Source: JBMTVN01 sp046047235
GTDB taxonomy: Bacteria > Verrucomicrobiota > Verrucomicrobiia > Limisphaerales > JAHDYP01
Length of the DNA: 38,151 nucleotides
Direction: 5' to 3'
NCBI GenBank assembly: GCA_046047235.1
Contig: JBJOII010000026.1
Location: 1 to 38,151 of the forward strand
This document shows, piece by piece, positions 15,608 to 25,914 of this stretch (positions are counted from its first letter, which is position 1; every line of letters starts with the position of its first letter). The position numbers were made by a program, and so were the translations under genes. The notes beneath the pieces are model-generated. The model did no database searches. It was not told the DNA's origin and saw nothing but the letters and a program-made list of their open reading frames with translations.

Positions 15608-16798
15608 ATGAGTAAACTAATCCATGTTTATCTACAGCATTTGAGAAGGCTTACCCCTTCCTTCGCCTTGATGGCTTTGGTGTCGGGAGGGTTCTTATCT
15701 CGTGCTGCCACACCCGGGGTTCCCGAGCGGATGGCCTATCAGGGCTATTTGACCGACAGCAATGGCTTGCCCTTGGGGGACACTCAGCCAGCAGCCTACA
15801 CCATCCAGTTCAAGTTGTTCTCTGAACAGAGCGGGGGACAGGTCATCTGGGACGAACAACAGACAGTAACGGTGGACAATGGTTATTTCAGTGTCCTGCT
15901 CGGTGAGGGATTAGAAGTTAGCCCCGGCAAGCACGGTCCTCTTTCGTCTGCGTTTCTTGGTAGCACCACCTCGGATCGTTACATCGAGATGACTGTTCTC
16001 GGCATCGGCGATGGAGGAGGCGATGTCACGATTCTGCCACGGCTTCGACTCCTGAGTTCTGCATACGCATTCCTTGCTGGCAAAGCTCAGGGGTTAGTGG
16101 ATGAGCAGGGGAGTAGCCTGATCGCGGACACAGGTAGTGGTGGCATCGCCATCACGGGTGATGTCTCCGTTACAGGCAGTTTTACCGGTTCCGTTGACGG
16201 CTCCAACATTACGGAGAACCTCAACGGCAGCGCTCTGGTGGATCGATCGGTCCCTGACAGCAAACTGAGTTCCAACGTGCCCTTGCTGGATAACGACACC
16301 AATGCATTCACGGGTGCCATCACAACGGGAGGTGCAATCAACGGAGCCACTTGGGGTAAGATCAACAGTAATTTGAAAATCGGTAGGGCAGGAAGTAACA
16401 TTCTATGGGAGGGCTTTGGTATTCGATTGGTTCACATGACTACTTATACTGCCAACTCGAACCCGGATCTCTCGACTTACACTGAAGAACTGTATTTCGA
16501 TGCCCCTTCGACGGCCGCCTACTCCGTCACCTGCTTCATCGAAGGGTTTGATCGTGATGGGAGGCCTGCTATTTCAACGCGTGTGTCGGATTTTCAGGGC
16601 ATTGACAACAACAGGGGCAAGAGGAGTTTCTCCCAGAGGACTGTTACCGCAAGCGCTACAGGCAGCAACGGAATGGCCTTTTGCCGCATCTCGATTCACA
16701 CAAATGTCGGAGGGAGGGCCGAGATTGTTATAGCGCGGGGAATTCAGGATTATTTCAATGGCTTGCAATGGAGAGGGAGTTGGCAGCTGTTCCGATGA
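15608..16798 (+). CDS. Secreted fibre-like protein with N-terminal 'YQGxLTDxxGxPL' module
   Basis: This protein of about 396 aa has a signal-like N-terminus (FALMALVSGGFLSRAA), then RMAYQGYLTDSNGLPLGDTQ. That opening is common to bacterial surface and tail-fibre-like proteins in this phylum. A beta domain resembling a small sandwich follows (to about 155). The middle is a repetitive Gly/Ser/Thr/Asn-rich stretch (GGIAITGDVSVTGSFTGSVD, then GSNITENLNGS) of the kind seen in trimeric or beta-helical fibres. The C-terminal 130 residues look like a compact beta domain. The ATG at 15608 is preferred over the GTG at 15602; neither has a strong ribosome-binding site. It lies between the unknown secreted protein and the giant protein. 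A fibre or adhesin role is inference. Confidence 0.75.
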   Translation: MSKLIHVYLQHLRRLTPSFALMALVSGGFLSRAATPGVPERMAYQGYLTDSNGLPLGDTQPAAYTIQFKLFSEQSGGQVIWDEQQTVTVDNGYFSVLLGEGLEVSPGKHGPLSSAFLGSTTSDRYIEMTVLGIGDGGGDVTILPRLRLLSSAYAFLAGKAQGLVDEQGSSLIADTGSGGIAITGDVSVTGSFTGSVDGSNITENLNGSALVDRSVPDSKLSSNVPLLDNDTNAFTGAITTGGAINGATWGKINSNLKIGRAGSNILWEGFGIRLVHMTTYTANSNPDLSTYTEELYFDAPSTAAYSVTCFIEGFDRDGRPAISTRVSDFQGIDNNRGKRSFSQRTVTASATGSNGMAFCRISIHTNVGGRAEIVIARGIQDYFNGLQWRGSWQLFR

Positions 16799-16959
16799 TT
16801 CAATCCTAGATGACCGTTGCGGCTTATCCGCAAAGCACAGGTAAGCACCCTATGTTTGCCTTTTCTACAAAGCGATGAGTCTCATGAACGTTGACGTATA
16901 CATGTTTTCCAGAATGGTCTCCCCGATCGGGTGGCACGACGGTTTATTGGATTCCTGAC

Positions 16960-19900
16960 ATGATGCTCTGGTCACGATACCTATTTGTTGTACTAACGCT
17001 GGGACTCTCTACGGGGGGCTATGCGGCAGTCGTTTTCGATCAATCATCCAGGCTCTACAACTACCAGTCGGCCGGGGGCGTTCCGATCTCTGAGAATGCA
17101 TCAGATGCGGGTTCTGACGGTAGAGCTCCGGGATTCAGCGCTGTAGGGCTTCCTCCGACGACTAATCAGTTTCGTTCCTTCATCTCGTTCAGTGCCGTGG
17201 TCCGGACGGACGGCCCTCCCCCAATTTCGGCTCCAACGGGCACTTCCAATAACTTACCCGACGGGCCGGTAGCGATTGTTTTGTCCGATGCCCGGGTAGG
17301 CTCGCCTTATGTCAGCCGCAATGTGTCGGTTTACTTCAGTGGAGTGATTCCATTGCCTGAGACAGATGAGACTGGATTGTTGTTGTCCGAGCTTGCCCCA
17401 CCTTTGACCCCGGAGCAGTACTGGAGCCCCATACCGCATATACCTGGCGGTTTTGCCTCCACCGAAACGAATAACTACACCGAACAGGTGGGATTTTACT
17501 ACAGTCCACACTCTGGGAAAATCTATGCTTCACAAGCTGGTCCTGTGGAGGTGACCTGGCGAACTCTCCAGGGAACGGCCACTAAGCCAAGTGATTTTGA
17601 GGCCAATCCGGAGAAATATCTGGAGGAGAATTCCTACTACTACCGCCTGATGACGAGCTCGTATGTTGTTTCCGGCAGCCCCCCCCCGGGAACTCCCATA
17701 CGAACTCTTTACTGGACTGAGAAGAGTTTCAGCACATTGGGTGTGCCTATATCTGTATCCAGTGCAGGAGTGGGTGACTTGGTATTTGCCTATAACGCTG
17801 CTGTTCCGAAAACGGTTTCTGAGGCGTATAGAGCGGCCAGCGACAGCAATCCTGGCGCGGGATCAGGGTTCAGTGCGCTGGAGGAGCGCAGAACCGTTTG
17901 GTGGGACAGCGTGCAAAGCCTGCTCCTAGCCTACAATCGGGAAGGACGGATCATGCTTGAAATTCTGGGTGACATCACTTCCGGTGACGACAGGCAACAC
18001 CTGGGCATCGAAGTGATTGACCTCAAAAAGCGTCCCCGACCCTTGGATGTTACCACTTTCCTGGGTGATCAGCTTTTGCCGCCAGAGGGAGAGTCGCTTT
18101 CAATTCTAAGCCCTCGGGTCGTGAATACGGGCTCAGGCAATCAGGGCGAACAGCTTCTTCACCGCCAAGTCCTACTCGGTTCGGGTGGTAATGCACTCTT
18201 CGCGATTAGACCGACTGTGGGGCAAAATGATTGCCTTGTGCATTGGCTGGAGACGGGTTTCGGTGGACTACAATGGCCGAGGCTTCTGGGTCGTTATCAA
18301 CTCCAATGGCCGTCCGAAGCCTGGCGATATAACCATTTCCTGCGCCCATTGGTGAGCAGCGCCGTTGATGCTGCGAACACCGCTGTCAAACTAGACGCCA
18401 ATGACGTACCTCGGATAGCCTACCAGGATCCCCTTGATCAGATCCGGGGTTTCCTGACTGGGGACAACCGGTTCTACACCTTTCTCTCCAGGGAGCACCC
18501 GGCCCACCGTACTTTGCTGCAATTCAATTCCGGGGATGAGGTTTCCTTTCAAAGAGTGTTTTCCTGGCTGGGTGAAAGCCTGCAATCCAATGCGTTTTCA
18601 TCGGATGATACCCCTGATGCGGTAGCGACCTCCCTGGTGGAGTGGAATGGGCTGACGAAGACTTTTGACTGGTCCAGTGAGATGTTCGTTCCGCGGATAC
18701 TGACTTCCTCAGTTGAGGTTGGGAAGAGGATCTCTCCGCCTGAGGGAGAGCTTGGCCAGGCGACCTATTCCGCAGGGCACATCTATACCGGGGAGGATGG
18801 AAGCCTGAACCTGTATGATGTCCACGCTTATAAAGATCCTCTGACCGAAGGATTTGAGACGGCAAACCAAGGAGCCATTATTCCGGTGAATGCCATCCCC
18901 GGCCGCGACATGCTGGAGGTGTGGTGGTTTCGTGAGTCGTCCTCTCAGGTTGGTTATAACTCAGGAAGTACCAGCGGGGAGTTCTCACAAATCTACTGGC
19001 CCTCGGTGATTGGCAGGTATGACCTCCGATGGCCCACTGATGCCCGAGAGATTGTTTTGGCGAGCAATGATGGTAGCGGTCCCTTGGGTAACATTCTGGC
19101 CAAGGGAAGCCTTTATGTACAAAACGATCCTGACGCAGACGGGTTCAATCCCAACGAGGAACACGCACTGATACAGGGAGGACAGGTCTATGCCTTGCGT
19201 GATGACCTGAATATCACGCGGCTAGAAGGCTATTCCTCGGAGCCGTATGTACTGCTGGAATATACCGATCTGGACGATCGACCCAGCCTCGAAGTCTTCC
19301 GGGTCCTCCGTGAGAAGCTGGCGGGGGGGAGCACATTCAACTTTCGGGTTGCTGCGGGGTCCTTGCTCCAGCCGCCTATGCCTCTGCCGTTAATGGAGAA
19401 ACCCTTCGTGTCCACGCCGCAGGGTTTGAGGAGTGCGAATACGGAGTATGCTGCCGCGAAAGTCACGGCTTCGAGGAATGATGGTCCGGCTACTACCTTG
19501 ACCGTAGACAAGTCCTTGGGAGCTCAAGCAGACAGCCTCCGACTTGTGCTTCAAGACACCAATTTTGATGAGCAAAAGCTATTTATCGTGACCGATATTC
19601 CAAGTGAAGTTGAGCTGCGGGGTGCTTTTGTGCGTCCTGAAACAGCCTCTGGTTTGACCGATCCCATCCGGGGTGAGACGAATGAAGTCTCGCTTGTTGA
19701 AATCGAGCGTAGTGCGTTGGAAGATAACTTTTTCCAAATCACGTGGCAAATCGACGCATTGCTGACGGTGCAGGCTTACATGACTGCTCGTTTGGACACT
19801 GTAATTGGGCAACCTTTGGAACCGGGCGATGACCTTTACTTTCGCAATCCCACCAGTGGGAGAGGGAGAGCCGTTACCTTGACGGTTCTTGAATATGATT

Positions 19901-22900
19901 TTTCCACGAAAGTCGCAAAACTGCAGTGGCAGGCCTCCAAGAGACTCTCTGTGACTAGAAAAACCTCTCCATTCCAAAACCCGATAGTGCAGCAGTCGGA
20001 CATAGAAGTGCAGAATGCAGTGGTTGAAGTCACTGGAAATCTAGATGCCCAATTTGTTGAATTTGGAACTGACAACGGGGACATAGTTTACTTTCCTGAC
20101 TCTGCGTTCAGTGCAGAAGACAATGCCTTTGCGGGCTGGAGTATTGGTCGAGAGCTGCCACTCTACTCTTCGGGGGATCTTGTGGCGGAGGCGTCTTATA
20201 CCATACAGGATCGCAAGGGGGACCTGTGGGTTTATAGGGGGCCTCATGGTGGAGCTGATGACACAGCCCATTTCAGCATTCGATATTATTACAGAACCCT
20301 CCCGGGATTCTACTTCCCCAGTGAAACCTATGTAGACCAACCCCCTGTGGGAACGATTACACCCTACCTGCGAAGTGTGGATGCCGGGGGCGTTTACATT
20401 GGTGCAGAGTATTACGGAGCCAACGAGGAGCCGGAACAGGCTATGCCGGTCGACTATTTACCTTATTGGCCGGACACTGCACCGATTCTACAGATGGCCC
20501 AGACCTTAACCCTTCCCCAAGGAGGTCTTCCGGCCGTTCGCGGGCAGTCGAGTGTGGAGGTTCTGTATCAACAGTCCCAGGCGCGTACTAACGGTCCGAG
20601 ATCCGTTGTTCTGCATGATCCGACACGGATCAAATCCTTTGATCTGGGCAACCCGAGCAGCTCTGACCGCCTTGCCAAAGTCCCTGCATCGGTTCAGATA
20701 ACGACTCAACGGGGCAAGACCTATTTTCCTGTACTCCCGCCTCATCTGAGTGAGCGTTTCTACCTTGATCCCAACATATCGGACAACGGTGCTCTAGTCC
20801 TCAAGGGAGAATTCAGGGACGAGGTCTTTGGAGATGACTATTTACTCCTGAATGTTTTGGGGGAGAAGGATCGGGAAACTTTGAAAGCCCTTTGCTCTGT
20901 TGAGGATCCTGATTTCACGCTGTGGTCCTCGGCTATCGACAATCTTTCGACCACGTATGAGCAATTTGCAGAAAGCCCCCTTGCTCCGGGAACTTTCGTA
21001 CCGGTGGCGTTCCTTAACCAAGGCGCTTACGAGCTGACCGAGGTGTGGGACGATGATGTTGCTGTGGACTCCTATGCGCTCACAGCCACGGGTTCAGGCA
21101 CCGGTTTTGTGACGTTGATCACGGGTAACGGGCAGGCTTTCACGCCTGAGGACGAGCCTGTGGGCATGCATGTTCTTCGGGTGGCTCCGACCCTCTACAC
21201 TGGCGCGGTAAAACCTATCCTTTCCAGTAATCCGTTGGCTGAGAAGGTTACGATGCAGCAGGTTGTCGATCTTGCCGGTCAGACTGGTGACTATGGTTTT
21301 GAGTGGCTTATTGCGTCGCCTGTGGACGGTGCACCTCCGGCTGTTTATCAGACGGATGGAGAGATTGCCCTTGCCGCTGGCTCCCCGTGGAGCCATATCC
21401 CGTTTCCCTTGGAGAGGGACCTGGCAGGCTCACTTGGAAGCACGGATGCAAGTCGAGTCCGACCAGTGTCCGGATCTGTCGCAGCCATCAACGTTATTCC
21501 ATTCACCTCAGCGGTCCTTTCTGGTGAGGACTGGGTGTTCAGCGGCCTTGAATTGAATCATGGCCTGCTGGCCGGACAGCGCGTGTTGGTGAAAGGCATG
21601 ACCAATGGTGTGCCGGAATCTACGGCTTCTGAGTTTGGCACGATCCTGACCTCCGACGTCTCTTCGGTTCGAGTGGTGCTGGATAACGGGGTTGATTTGC
21701 TGGCCACTAATTTTACTCCCGTTGCTGGTGGACTGGAGGAGGCCATTGAGAGTCCGCTTCAGGTTCAAAGCTGGCTTTACAGATCGCTGGATCCCATTGC
21801 CGGCAGTTTTTCCGAGCTCTGGATCAGCCTCGATATGGATGCCGGACTAGGAGCCGAGGTCTTTATTGGTTCTGAACGGGTGGTGGTTGCCAACTCGCCT
21901 CGAGCTAACGATACGGCTTCAGTATCGAACCCGGGCTATTTAACCCCCTTGAGCAAGCTCTATCGCATTGATCCTGCCGTGGTTTCGCGGAATCCTGGAG
22001 CAGACCTGTCGGTGGCCCTGTTCTCGTCCGGACCAGCGGGTACTCCCCAAACATTTGACCTCCAACTGGAAGTGAGTCGCGAGCTGGACATGACCTCGAC
22101 CAGCAACAAGTGGTTACCACTGGCCCCGGAGCAGTATGTGGATGGTGTACGTGCGGTTATCGGTGAGGCGGCGGATGTGCGGGCCTTGTCGGACAGCTAC
22201 GTCATCATGCGCTACCGGGCAGTGACACCGGAGCATGCCTCTTATCAGCCGGATGGGGGTTGGTCGCGCTGGACGACGCCAGCCCTTTCGGAGGGATGGA
22301 TTAAGCGTGTTCTGGCGGGAATCAATCCGTTCAACCAGCGCTTGACCGACCTTTTCAATAACCAGGTGAACACGGATGTCAGCATTCTTACCCAGGCAGG
22401 CGCTCGTTATGAGGGAGATGTCGCTTTGAATTTGGAGAACATCAATGATTTCGGGCTGATCGAAATATACGAAACGGTTTTGAAGAGAGGGAAGTCCCTG
22501 AGTGTCGATGCCGGTATCAACTACGGTCCGGCCAACGATGCCCTGCTTTTGGCAGCTGGCTACTTGAACGATCTCTATTTAATGCTTGGAAACGAGGCCT
22601 ACGCGGATGCCGCGAATCCGACTATAGGCATTGGGACTGCGGACAATACCTATGGGGATATTGCAACCGCAGCATTTTCATTCAAGGGGCAGGTGCCCAG
22701 CTTGCTGGAAGAGGAATTGGCCCTGCTTCGGGGCAGGGATGATTTCCTTCAGCCGGGGGTAGAGCTCAGCCCGGTTTATAACCGCCTGGTATGGAACTAC
22801 ACCCGTGGAATTGATTCCGGCGAAGCAATTTACGCTGTTAATTACAACATTCAGGAGAATCCCGACAGGGACCCTGACGGCATCGTCAATGCGGAGGATG

Positions 22901-25899
22901 CTGCGAGAATGTTCCCGATGGGGCACGGGGATGCTTATGGTCATTATCTCACCGCGATCAAGGGATACTATTCCCTGCTGAATAGCGACGATTTCGACTG
23001 GGTTCCCCGAATTGAAGCCGTCAATGTCCTCGGAGTCCCCGTCGCCGTGGATTATTTTGATGAGCGTAAATTCGCCTCAGCAGCAACCTCCTTGGCCCGT
23101 GCGGGCAGGCAGATTTTGGACTTAACCTGGCGTAAGGATTACCAACCCGTCAGTAAGGCAGGCTGGAGTCATCTGTCCCAAAAGAGGGTGAACAGCTCCA
23201 GCCGCCAGATTCCTAGTACGCGATATTGGGGAGTGGATTCCTGGGCCAGTCGCGTTTCACAGGGAGCGTATGTCAACTGGGTGGTCGGCAATGCCATTAT
23301 CCCCTCAGAAGACCCGGATCCCACTCATGAGGGCATTCAGAAGGTGGACCGCACCACGGTTCCGGAGCTGAAAGAATTGGCTCTTATCCTGCAGGGGGTA
23401 CAAAACGCGTTGGACAATGCTGAAGCTGGTCTTTCACCCCTCCTGGGAATACCTGAGGATGCCATGGCATTTGATCTCGACCCCAACTACATCGTTGGTG
23501 CAGACGGCGGATCCACGCATTTTGAGCAGATTTATGACCGCGCCACACACGCTCTGCAGAATGCCGTGGTGGCCTTTGATGATGCCAAGGATGTAACTAG
23601 ACTGATGAGGTCCGAACAGGATTCCCTTTCCGATCTCCAGAATCGGGTGGTCGAGCAGGAGTTGGCCTATCGAAATCGCCTTATCGAGATTTATGGGACC
23701 CCGTATCCGGATGACATGGGGCCGGGTAAGACCTGGGTGCAGGATTACACAGGCCCCGACCTGATTCACTACATGTATGTCGAATCGCCTGAACTTCCTT
23801 TTAAGGGTCTTTGGAATTATCCGGGTGCAATCGAAGAGGCCGATTGGGAGATTTCTCTGGCAGACCTGCCCTCTGATTGGGGGACCAATATCGACATTAC
23901 AGGCCGTGACGTAGCAGAAGATCCCAACTACAGTGAAAATCCGACCGTTACTTTTCACGTGGGTCCCCACGGCTACCTTGAGAAGCCGAGTAACTGGCGT
24001 AGTCAACGAGCCTCGCCTGGACGGATACAGGAAGCCATTGGCGCTGAGCTTGCCGCGCGAAACCGCCTTTATCATGCGGTCTATGCACAAACGGCTACGA
24101 AGGCCTCTCTGGACCGTCTCATACTCCTCTTCAATGAAGAGATTGTGAACTATGAGAAGAGGAGGAACCTCGAGGCTGGTCTCCTGGCCAGCAAGACCCT
24201 TCTTGAGGCGGCAGTGGTAGCTAATGATATTTATCAGCTCTTTGCAGACAATCTTAAGCAAGACATCAAAGAAACTCAGAATGTGAGTCAAGAGGCTCTT
24301 CCCCGCAGTGCCCTCATCGGTTTGGCTGCTGGTGGTGACCTTACTTCTGTCGGGCGATCAGCCATTGAAGCTGCAGGTTACGCTATAACGAAAACGTTAG
24401 ACAAAACAACGTTCCTGCGCCAAGCAGCCATCAAGGGGCTGGAACTGAGCCAAGCCAATATTGAACGGTATACTCAGTTCGAGAATATAGATACCCTGAC
24501 CCGCGAGACTGAGCAGCGAGCAGCCCTGGTTGCCATCGGAGATTTCTTTGAAGGCATGCAGGAACAATTGTGGGGCATCAATTTGTTGCTTTTGGAATAT
24601 GAGGACGCCCAACGCAAGGTTCGGTCTGTTATCGCTGAGGGTGATCGCCTGCAGGAAGAGCGGGAGATATTCCGCAAGCGTTCTGCAGCCCTGGTGCAGG
24701 GCTACCGCACTCGGGATGCTGCCTTCAGGGTCTTCCGCAACGAGAAGTTGGAGCGCTACAAGACGCTCTTTGATCTAGCTTCCAGGTACGCCTTGCTGGC
24801 TGCCAATGCATATGACTATGAAACCGGCCTTCTCGGCACATCCGCTGGTCGGGCATTTGTTCAGCGGATCATTGCATCACGAGCTCTGGGCATCGTGGAG
24901 GATGGCCAACCTCAGTTTGCAGGCAGCAATACCGGTGACCCTGGGCTTTCGAGTGCCTTGGCAGAGATGAAAGCAGACTGGGATGTTCTCAGGGACCGGC
25001 TGGGCATCAGCAGCCCTGACGCTTACGGTACACTGGTGTCTCTTAGGAGGGAGTTGTTCCGGATCCTGCCTGGCTCAGATGGGGATACCAACTGGAGGCA
25101 GATTCTGGAGCAATCCAAGCGGAGAGATCTTCTGGAGGATGCTGACGTTCGTCGGCTTGCCATGCAGATTTCGAATGGTGACGGTCTGCCGGTTCCCGGG
25201 CTAGTTCTCGAGTTCGGGACTACGATTGCGGATGGATACAACCTGTTTGGTAAGCCCCTCAGTGCTTATGATCACGCGTTCAGCAGCAGCTCCTTTGCCA
25301 CCAAAATCTTCGGTGCTGGGGTGGCGTTGATCGGTTACCAGGGCATGGATAATCCGGATGGAAATGAGGATGCAGTTTCCGGGGCCGGGGCCAACTCACC
25401 ACCGGATCCCGATCTGGCGTTCCTTGATCCTGATGCCCTTTCAGCCACGCCTTACATCTATCTTATTCCTGTGGGCATTGATTCGATGCGAAGTCCACCC
25501 CTCAATGACTCCAGCGCTATTCGCAGCTGGAACGTCAAGGATGTGGCCATACCGCTACCCTTCAATATAGGGGCGTGGGAGCCTGAGGCCCTGCAAGCAG
25601 CGCACTCCAGTGATACTCTGACCGAGTCGCTGTTTACCACCCGCAAACATCAGGCATTTCGGCCAGTTTCCGATACTGCGTTCTTTTCTGATGAACTGTA
25701 CGGAGACCTGGGAACATTGAATCGATCCCAATATATGAACAACCGTCTGGTGGGGCGTTCGGTTTGGAATTCCAAATGGAAATTGGTCATACCAGGCAAG
25801 ACGCTTCTTAGTAATGCGGAGGAGGGCCTCCAGCGGTTCATTGCCAACGTGGAGGATATCAAAATCCATTTTGTGACTTATTCTTACTCGGGTAACTGA
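16960..25899 (+). CDS. Giant secreted protein, about 2,979 aa, with Tc-toxin-A-like C-terminal architecture
   Basis: The ATG at 16960 opens directly into a signal peptide (MMLWSRYLFVVLTLGLSTGG). An upstream TTG at 16891 would add 23 residues ahead of it and is unlikely. The first roughly 1,750 residues are beta-rich, with repeated modules such as WPRLLGRYQLQWP and WPSVIGRYDLRWP and an Asp-rich DPDADGFNPNEEHA. From about 1,780 the protein becomes mainly helical (NDALLLAAGYLNDLYLMLGN). At about 2,450-2,620 long amphipathic helices end in FDLASRYALLAANAYDYETG (2604-2623). A small beta domain follows, with IRSWNVKDVAIPLP (2854-2867), SKWKLVIPG (2938-2946) and DIKIHFVTYSYSG (2966-2978). The order and spacing recall the channel helices and TcB-binding domain of Tc toxin A subunits, but a TcA is not expected to carry a signal peptide. 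Only two Cys residues occur in the mature chain. Function is unproven. Confidence 0.85.
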   Translation: MMLWSRYLFVVLTLGLSTGGYAAVVFDQSSRLYNYQSAGGVPISENASDAGSDGRAPGFSAVGLPPTTNQFRSFISFSAVVRTDGPPPISAPTGTSNNLPDGPVAIVLSDARVGSPYVSRNVSVYFSGVIPLPETDETGLLLSELAPPLTPEQYWSPIPHIPGGFASTETNNYTEQVGFYYSPHSGKIYASQAGPVEVTWRTLQGTATKPSDFEANPEKYLEENSYYYRLMTSSYVVSGSPPPGTPIRTLYWTEKSFSTLGVPISVSSAGVGDLVFAYNAAVPKTVSEAYRAASDSNPGAGSGFSALEERRTVWWDSVQSLLLAYNREGRIMLEILGDITSGDDRQHLGIEVIDLKKRPRPLDVTTFLGDQLLPPEGESLSILSPRVVNTGSGNQGEQLLHRQVLLGSGGNALFAIRPTVGQNDCLVHWLETGFGGLQWPRLLGRYQLQWPSEAWRYNHFLRPLVSSAVDAANTAVKLDANDVPRIAYQDPLDQIRGFLTGDNRFYTFLSREHPAHRTLLQFNSGDEVSFQRVFSWLGESLQSNAFSSDDTPDAVATSLVEWNGLTKTFDWSSEMFVPRILTSSVEVGKRISPPEGELGQATYSAGHIYTGEDGSLNLYDVHAYKDPLTEGFETANQGAIIPVNAIPGRDMLEVWWFRESSSQVGYNSGSTSGEFSQIYWPSVIGRYDLRWPTDAREIVLASNDGSGPLGNILAKGSLYVQNDPDADGFNPNEEHALIQGGQVYALRDDLNITRLEGYSSEPYVLLEYTDLDDRPSLEVFRVLREKLAGGSTFNFRVAAGSLLQPPMPLPLMEKPFVSTPQGLRSANTEYAAAKVTASRNDGPATTLTVDKSLGAQADSLRLVLQDTNFDEQKLFIVTDIPSEVELRGAFVRPETASGLTDPIRGETNEVSLVEIERSALEDNFFQITWQIDALLTVQAYMTARLDTVIGQPLEPGDDLYFRNPTSGRGRAVTLTVLEYDFSTKVAKLQWQASKRLSVTRKTSPFQNPIVQQSDIEVQNAVVEVTGNLDAQFVEFGTDNGDIVYFPDSAFSAEDNAFAGWSIGRELPLYSSGDLVAEASYTIQDRKGDLWVYRGPHGGADDTAHFSIRYYYRTLPGFYFPSETYVDQPPVGTITPYLRSVDAGGVYIGAEYYGANEEPEQAMPVDYLPYWPDTAPILQMAQTLTLPQGGLPAVRGQSSVEVLYQQSQARTNGPRSVVLHDPTRIKSFDLGNPSSSDRLAKVPASVQITTQRGKTYFPVLPPHLSERFYLDPNISDNGALVLKGEFRDEVFGDDYLLLNVLGEKDRETLKALCSVEDPDFTLWSSAIDNLSTTYEQFAESPLAPGTFVPVAFLNQGAYELTEVWDDDVAVDSYALTATGSGTGFVTLITGNGQAFTPEDEPVGMHVLRVAPTLYTGAVKPILSSNPLAEKVTMQQVVDLAGQTGDYGFEWLIASPVDGAPPAVYQTDGEIALAAGSPWSHIPFPLERDLAGSLGSTDASRVRPVSGSVAAINVIPFTSAVLSGEDWVFSGLELNHGLLAGQRVLVKGMTNGVPESTASEFGTILTSDVSSVRVVLDNGVDLLATNFTPVAGGLEEAIESPLQVQSWLYRSLDPIAGSFSELWISLDMDAGLGAEVFIGSERVVVANSPRANDTASVSNPGYLTPLSKLYRIDPAVVSRNPGADLSVALFSSGPAGTPQTFDLQLEVSRELDMTSTSNKWLPLAPEQYVDGVRAVIGEAADVRALSDSYVIMRYRAVTPEHASYQPDGGWSRWTTPALSEGWIKRVLAGINPFNQRLTDLFNNQVNTDVSILTQAGARYEGDVALNLENINDFGLIEIYETVLKRGKSLSVDAGINYGPANDALLLAAGYLNDLYLMLGNEAYADAANPTIGIGTADNTYGDIATAAFSFKGQVPSLLEEELALLRGRDDFLQPGVELSPVYNRLVWNYTRGIDSGEAIYAVNYNIQENPDRDPDGIVNAEDAARMFPMGHGDAYGHYLTAIKGYYSLLNSDDFDWVPRIEAVNVLGVPVAVDYFDERKFASAATSLARAGRQILDLTWRKDYQPVSKAGWSHLSQKRVNSSSRQIPSTRYWGVDSWASRVSQGAYVNWVVGNAIIPSEDPDPTHEGIQKVDRTTVPELKELALILQGVQNALDNAEAGLSPLLGIPEDAMAFDLDPNYIVGADGGSTHFEQIYDRATHALQNAVVAFDDAKDVTRLMRSEQDSLSDLQNRVVEQELAYRNRLIEIYGTPYPDDMGPGKTWVQDYTGPDLIHYMYVESPELPFKGLWNYPGAIEEADWEISLADLPSDWGTNIDITGRDVAEDPNYSENPTVTFHVGPHGYLEKPSNWRSQRASPGRIQEAIGAELAARNRLYHAVYAQTATKASLDRLILLFNEEIVNYEKRRNLEAGLLASKTLLEAAVVANDIYQLFADNLKQDIKETQNVSQEALPRSALIGLAAGGDLTSVGRSAIEAAGYAITKTLDKTTFLRQAAIKGLELSQANIERYTQFENIDTLTRETEQRAALVAIGDFFEGMQEQLWGINLLLLEYEDAQRKVRSVIAEGDRLQEEREIFRKRSAALVQGYRTRDAAFRVFRNEKLERYKTLFDLASRYALLAANAYDYETGLLGTSAGRAFVQRIIASRALGIVEDGQPQFAGSNTGDPGLSSALAEMKADWDVLRDRLGISSPDAYGTLVSLRRELFRILPGSDGDTNWRQILEQSKRRDLLEDADVRRLAMQISNGDGLPVPGLVLEFGTTIADGYNLFGKPLSAYDHAFSSSSFATKIFGAGVALIGYQGMDNPDGNEDAVSGAGANSPPDPDLAFLDPDALSATPYIYLIPVGIDSMRSPPLNDSSAIRSWNVKDVAIPLPFNIGAWEPEALQAAHSSDTLTESLFTTRKHQAFRPVSDTAFFSDELYGDLGTLNRSQYMNNRLVGRSVWNSKWKLVIPGKTLLSNAEEGLQRFIANVEDIKIHFVTYSYSGN

Positions 25900-25914
25900 T
25901 GGGGAATCGCGGCC

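Noticed and set aside
16817..16833. TTGCGG-CTTAT-CCGCAA hairpin between the fibre-like and giant genes as a terminator.
   Set aside because: The stem is only 6 bp and no T-run follows. It may be a minor mRNA structure, but is not enough to call a terminator.
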